DNA of 64,000 nucleotides, taken from NCBI GenBank assembly GCA_002310995.1, contig DBYV01000042.1:1-64000 (forward strand). The letters are read 5' to 3'. Below are positions 59,651-64,000 of this stretch, one piece after another. The stretch comes from a bacterium UBP6_UBA1177 (GTDB lineage Bacteria; UBP6; UBA1177). The notes under the pieces are model-generated. The model saw only the letters and a program-made list of their open reading frames with translations, did no database searches and had not been told where the DNA came from. Made by a program: the position numbers and the translations under genes. Positions within the stretch are counted from its first letter, which is position 1. Every line of letters begins with the position of its first letter.

Positions 59651-60925
59651 ATGATAAAGGTAATAACTTACGGTACTTACGATCTTCTTCACTTCGGTCA
59701 CATAAGACTTTTGGAACGTGCCAAGGCGCTGGGAGACTATCTGATAGTCGGTGTTACAAGCGACGATTACGATAAAACACGCGGTAAAATCAACAACCAG
59801 CAGTCACTGATGGAGCGTATCGCTGCCGTGAAAGCCACAGGACTTGCCGACGAGATCATCGTCGAAGAGTATGAAGGGCAGAAAATCGACGATATCCGCC
59901 GTTTGGGAGTCGATATTTTCACTGTCGGATCTGACTGGATCGGCAAATTCGATTATCTGAACGAGTTCTGCAAAGTTGTTTATCTGCCGAGGACAGAAGG
60001 GGTCTCAAGTTCCGAAATCAGGGCTGAAAAACGCAAGCTTGTCATCGGAATAATCGGCGAAGGGAACATCTGCGACAAATTTATCCGCGAGACAAAGTTC
60101 GTGAACGGTGTGGAAAGTAGGGACTGCGGTCCTGATTTCAAAGATGTGGATGCTGTTTATGTGGCATCGCATCCGAATACACATTACGATGTCATAAAAA
60201 AAGCACTTAATGCAGGAAAACATGTTCTCTGTGAATCTCCGATAGCTCTAAGTGTCGAAGAATACAAAGAATTGATGGCACTTTCGCATGAAAATGGTCT
60301 TATCCTTGCGGACGCTATAAAAACGGCTTATTCAACAGCCTACTCGCGTCTGCTGGTTGTCGCAAAGAGCGGAAGGATAGGGGATATAGTTTCGGTAGAT
60401 TCTGTCTGCACAAGTCTTCATGGCGGGGCAGGCGAGGCAAATGCAGACCTTGCCTCGAAGCAGAACAGTATTTGCGAATGGGGACCTACGGCGGTGCTGC
60501 CGATATTCCAGCTGCTTGGTACGCAGTACAAAAGTTGCCGGATAACTACAAAAATCATAAACAAAGAGCTGAACTACGACGGTTTTACGAAGATAGATTT
60601 CGTTTTTGACAAGGCTGTTGCATCGGCAAAAGTCGCCAAAGCCGCTAAAGCCGAAGGAGAGCTGATAGTTACCGGGACAAAAGGATACATATATGTTCCG
60701 GCTCCATGGTGGAAAACCGATTATTTTGAAGTAAGGTTTGAAGATCAGAGTGAAAACAAAAGATATTTTTATCAGCTTGACGGTGAGGGAATCCGTTATG
60801 AAATAGTCGCTTTCGCGAGAGCTGTTGAAAGCAAAATGAAAAATCTTTATGTCGAAGACGAGATTTCCGAAAAAACGATCGGTGTAATTGAAGAGTTTAA
60901 TAATCACAGGTATGTGGAAATTTAA
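59651..60925 (+). CDS. TagD-like cytidylyltransferase fused to a degenerate Gfo/Idh/MocA domain
   Basis: The 424-residue fusion has an N-terminal cytidylyltransferase (about 1-128) with GTYDLLHFGHIRLLERAK (HxGH) and RTEGVSSSEI (RTxGxS-type), as in glycerol-3-phosphate cytidylyltransferase. The rest is a Gfo/Idh/MocA oxidoreductase fold starting IGIIGEGNICDKF. The conserved EKP motif reads CESPIAL, so the key Lys is Ser, and the later H/D pair is not obvious. The second half may bind rather than oxidise a sugar. It would make a CDP-activated product. Confidence 0.82.
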   Translation: MIKVITYGTYDLLHFGHIRLLERAKALGDYLIVGVTSDDYDKTRGKINNQQSLMERIAAVKATGLADEIIVEEYEGQKIDDIRRLGVDIFTVGSDWIGKFDYLNEFCKVVYLPRTEGVSSSEIRAEKRKLVIGIIGEGNICDKFIRETKFVNGVESRDCGPDFKDVDAVYVASHPNTHYDVIKKALNAGKHVLCESPIALSVEEYKELMALSHENGLILADAIKTAYSTAYSRLLVVAKSGRIGDIVSVDSVCTSLHGGAGEANADLASKQNSICEWGPTAVLPIFQLLGTQYKSCRITTKIINKELNYDGFTKIDFVFDKAVASAKVAKAAKAEGELIVTGTKGYIYVPAPWWKTDYFEVRFEDQSENKRYFYQLDGEGIRYEIVAFARAVESKMKNLYVEDEISEKTIGVIEEFNNHRYVEI

Positions 60926-60933
60926 TCTAAAAA

Positions 60934-61911
60934 ATGTCTAATAAAATCAATTACAAGAAAATCTTACGCATAGTGATGTTCATAGCATCCTGGGTGATGC
61001 TTTTCTTTCTGTTAAGGTATATCGGTTTCGATAAAGTAAAGGAAACATTCCTGAGTGTCGGCTGGAAAGGGGCTTTGGTTCTTCTGCTTATCGGATTTGT
61101 CGAGCACGCTTCCGACTCTCTGGCTGTCTGCTTTGCTCTTCCGCAGCGGAAAAACTTTATAAATGTCATGGCTTCCAACTGCTTCGGCAGTCTTGTAAAC
61201 GATCTGGTTCCGTGGGAAGTCGGCGAACTGGTAAAAATAGGGCTTCTTAATAATGTCGCAGGTTACGAAAATTCGATAAAAGGTGTCGTTCTCTGGAATT
61301 ATGTGTTTAAAATTGCAAAATCAACGGCGTTGTTTTCTATGGTGTTGATTTCATTGATTTTTTACCTGATAATTCCTGATGATTACTATCAGCTCAATAA
61401 ATTCTGGCTGATTCTAGGATGCTCTGTACTGGGATTTCTACCTTATTTCGGCATGATGATTCTTCTAAAATTGAATGTCTTTGCCAAGGTAGCTAAAGTA
61501 TTTAAATATTTCGGCAAAAAGAATGCGGATGAAATTCTTAAAAAAGCCGAACAGATGGATAAGGATCTGAATCAGTTTAAAAAAGAACGTCCTAAAGACT
61601 ATCACACTGTTTTCGGAATTCAGTTCTTCGCAAGGTATGTCTCGCTTGTGACTTTTCTTCTGTGTAACTATTTTGTCGGTGACAACTATGCGATTCCGGT
61701 TCTTACATTAACATATTGTGCAATAAATTTAGGTAATTACATAACAGCTTTTATTCCTATGAAAGTAGGTGTTATCGAAGGAACTAATTATATAATTTTT
61801 GCTTTAATGGGTTTGTCGGGCGACATCGGGGCTCTTACAAACATAATTCTGCGAATAAAGGCTCTGGTCGTAAAATCTGTTATTGCCGCGCTTTCGATTG
61901 TAAATAAATGA
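60934..61911 (+). CDS. UPF0104 / lysylphosphatidylglycerol synthase TM-type membrane protein
   Basis: The 325-residue protein has about seven to eight hydrophobic segments and the UPF0104 feature NDLVPWEVGELVKIGLL (about 89-105), with FIPMKVGVIEGTNYIIF near 275. Members include the MprF flippase domain and putative lipid or glycan flippases, acting at the inner membrane. It starts 8 nt after the cytidylyltransferase fusion and is probably its transport partner. Confidence 0.75.
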   Translation: MSNKINYKKILRIVMFIASWVMLFFLLRYIGFDKVKETFLSVGWKGALVLLLIGFVEHASDSLAVCFALPQRKNFINVMASNCFGSLVNDLVPWEVGELVKIGLLNNVAGYENSIKGVVLWNYVFKIAKSTALFSMVLISLIFYLIIPDDYYQLNKFWLILGCSVLGFLPYFGMMILLKLNVFAKVAKVFKYFGKKNADEILKKAEQMDKDLNQFKKERPKDYHTVFGIQFFARYVSLVTFLLCNYFVGDNYAIPVLTLTYCAINLGNYITAFIPMKVGVIEGTNYIIFALMGLSGDIGALTNIILRIKALVVKSVIAALSIVNK

Positions 61912-61922
61912 AGCCGAAAAAC

Positions 61923-63276
<1,354 letters not shown>

Positions 63277-63329
63277 GGTTTTTTACAGCAAAAATGTTTA
63301 ATGAAATTAGCTTGTTGATTTAAAAAGTG

Positions 63330-63357
63330 TTGACATGTTTCTTATGTGTTCTATTAT
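63330..63357 (+). promoter_or_regulatory. Promoter for the sigma-region-4-like protein
   Basis: A perfect TTGACA (63330-63335), 16 nt, TATTAT (63352-63357), then TCAGCGCCGTTTTTG. It is among the strongest boxes in the window. Confidence 0.75.
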
Positions 63358-63448
63358 TCAGCGCCGTTTTTGTTTTTTGTGAACGATATGATAAAAAATA
63401 ACCGTTTGACAATATTACAACATTACCAACTTTTTTCGGAGTGAAATT

Positions 63449-63892
63449 ATGGCACCGAAAGAAAAAACCAAAAAAAAGGAGAAACCTTATACCGAGGTTA
63501 TCACGGAACAGAAGGGAAAACTCGAAGAAGGTTCGATTTACTGGGATCTGATTGACATCACGTCGTATCAGAAGCCGAAAAACCGTTCCGAGTGTCTCAA
63601 ATTGAAAAGGCCCTGCCTTTTTGTTTCGTGCAAGTATCATCTTTTTCTTGATGTAAATCCGGAAACAAAGTCAATCAAATTCAATTTCCCCGGGAAAGAA
63701 GTATGGGAACTCCGCGAGACATGCGCTCTCGATGTTGCTGACAAGGGCGGTGTAACCCTTGAAGAAGTCGGAACAATCATGAATCTGACAAGAGAGAGGA
63801 TCCGCCAGGTCGAAATGAGGGCTTTGCAGAAACTTCGTCAGAACAGTACCCAGTACAATGTTCAGAGTATCAGTTTCCTGAGCGACAGATAG
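63449..63892 (+). CDS. Small sigma-70 region 4-like DNA-binding protein
   Basis: The 147-residue protein has a basic N-terminus ([11 protein letters not shown]), a central block [25 protein letters not shown] (about 50-75) and a C-terminal sigma region 4 helix-turn-helix: [30 protein letters not shown]. It lacks regions 2 and 3, so it cannot act as a normal sigma factor. Similar short proteins are recalled from myxobacteria. It could bind -35-like DNA as a regulator (inference). Confidence 0.78.
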   Translation: MAPKEKTKKKEKPYTEVITEQKGKLEEGSIYWDLIDITSYQKPKNRSECLKLKRPCLFVSCKYHLFLDVNPETKSIKFNFPGKEVWELRETCALDVADKGGVTLEEVGTIMNLTRERIRQVEMRALQKLRQNSTQYNVQSISFLSDR

Positions 63893-63918
63893 TTTTACCC
63901 ACCCCACTGAGAGGAAAA

Positions 63919-64000
63919 ATGATAAAAGAAAACCTTGTCGAGACCATTGAAAAATCAATTGTTAAAAATTGGGACAACCCCTGTTTCAGTGATTACGGCG
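63919..64000 (+). CDS. Partial gene, possibly acyl-CoA synthetase (AMP-binding)
   Basis: Only 27 codons are present: MIKENLVETIEKSIVKNWDN then PCFSDYG. GAGAGG lies before ATG 63919. The pattern of a helix followed by P-x-FSDY resembles the opening of long-chain fatty-acid CoA ligases. The evidence is thin and the gene continues past the window. Confidence 0.35.
   Translation, partial: MIKENLVETIEKSIVKNWDNPCFSDYG

Overview
The window is 64 kb of a Gram-negative bacterial chromosome with moderate-to-low GC and dense housekeeping genes. Envelope genes (MlaE, TonB, Lgt/LspA, MreD/PBP2) indicate a diderm cell. MopE-type Cys/Asp metal-binding repeats, GDT/SDT/TDT-rich lipoproteins, a 'VDLHL' C-terminal secreted domain and a small sigma-region-4-like protein together recall Myxococcota or the former Deltaproteobacteria. 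I infer an uncultured relative of that group; no marker here fixes the taxon. I saw no prophage, insertion sequence, CRISPR array or rRNA.

Layout. 1-5.7 kb (+): coaX end, pyrE, a flavodoxin-fold reductase, an Ntn hydrolase, thiE, a BtuF-like lipoprotein, ispA and a STAS-MlaE permease. 5.7-10.7 kb (-): secreted protein, folD, DUF721, meaB, topB. 10.8-14.1 kb (+): LysM/M23 lipoprotein, tRNA-Arg(CCT), mreD, mrdA. 14.1-16.0 kb (-): lemA-htpX. 16.2-21 kb (+): ileS and a MopE-repeat lipoprotein. 21.2-23.7 kb (-): an enlarged glmS. 23.9-30.1 kb: an ABC pair, an FKBP lipoprotein (-), gltX, an XRE-S24 regulator and znuCB. 30.1-34.7 kb (-): yigZ, lgt, lspA and two paralogous DT-repeat lipoproteins. 34.9-43.2 kb (+): a third DT-repeat lipoprotein, HIT, DUF2520, then greA-recG-zinc ribbon-fic-recN. 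43.2-44.6 kb (-): asnS. 44.9-50.9 kb (+): rppH, mazG, spoIID-like, gpmI, nucleoside kinase. 50.9-54.2 kb (-): glgP, tonB. 54.3-57.4 kb: tyrS (+) and a YgiQ radical SAM protein (-). 57.5-64 kb (+): threonine aldolase, an aminotransferase / cytidylyltransferase-Gfo fusion / flippase cassette, purA, the sigma-like protein and the start of a last gene.

Four patterns cut across the genes. (1) Nearly every promoter I could place has exactly 16 nt between its -35 and -10 boxes, often followed by a CG-rich discriminator and a T-run. (2) Two families of short palindromic repeats (CGTCGTNACG and TCGAAATATCGA types) lie between genes and also in frame in the TonB linker; one array carries the stop codons of both tyrS and ygiQ. 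(3) Three acidic Asp-Thr repeat lipoproteins cluster next to lspA-lgt; two are recent paralogues sharing an unrecognised domain. (4) The aminotransferase-cytidylyltransferase/Gfo-flippase cassette, whose oxidoreductase half has lost its EKP lysine, is the best candidate for an undescribed pathway, possibly a CDP-activated surface or lipid head group.

Starts were chosen from Shine-Dalgarno spacing and promoter position and often differ from the longest ORF. Functions rest on recalled family motifs, not on searches.
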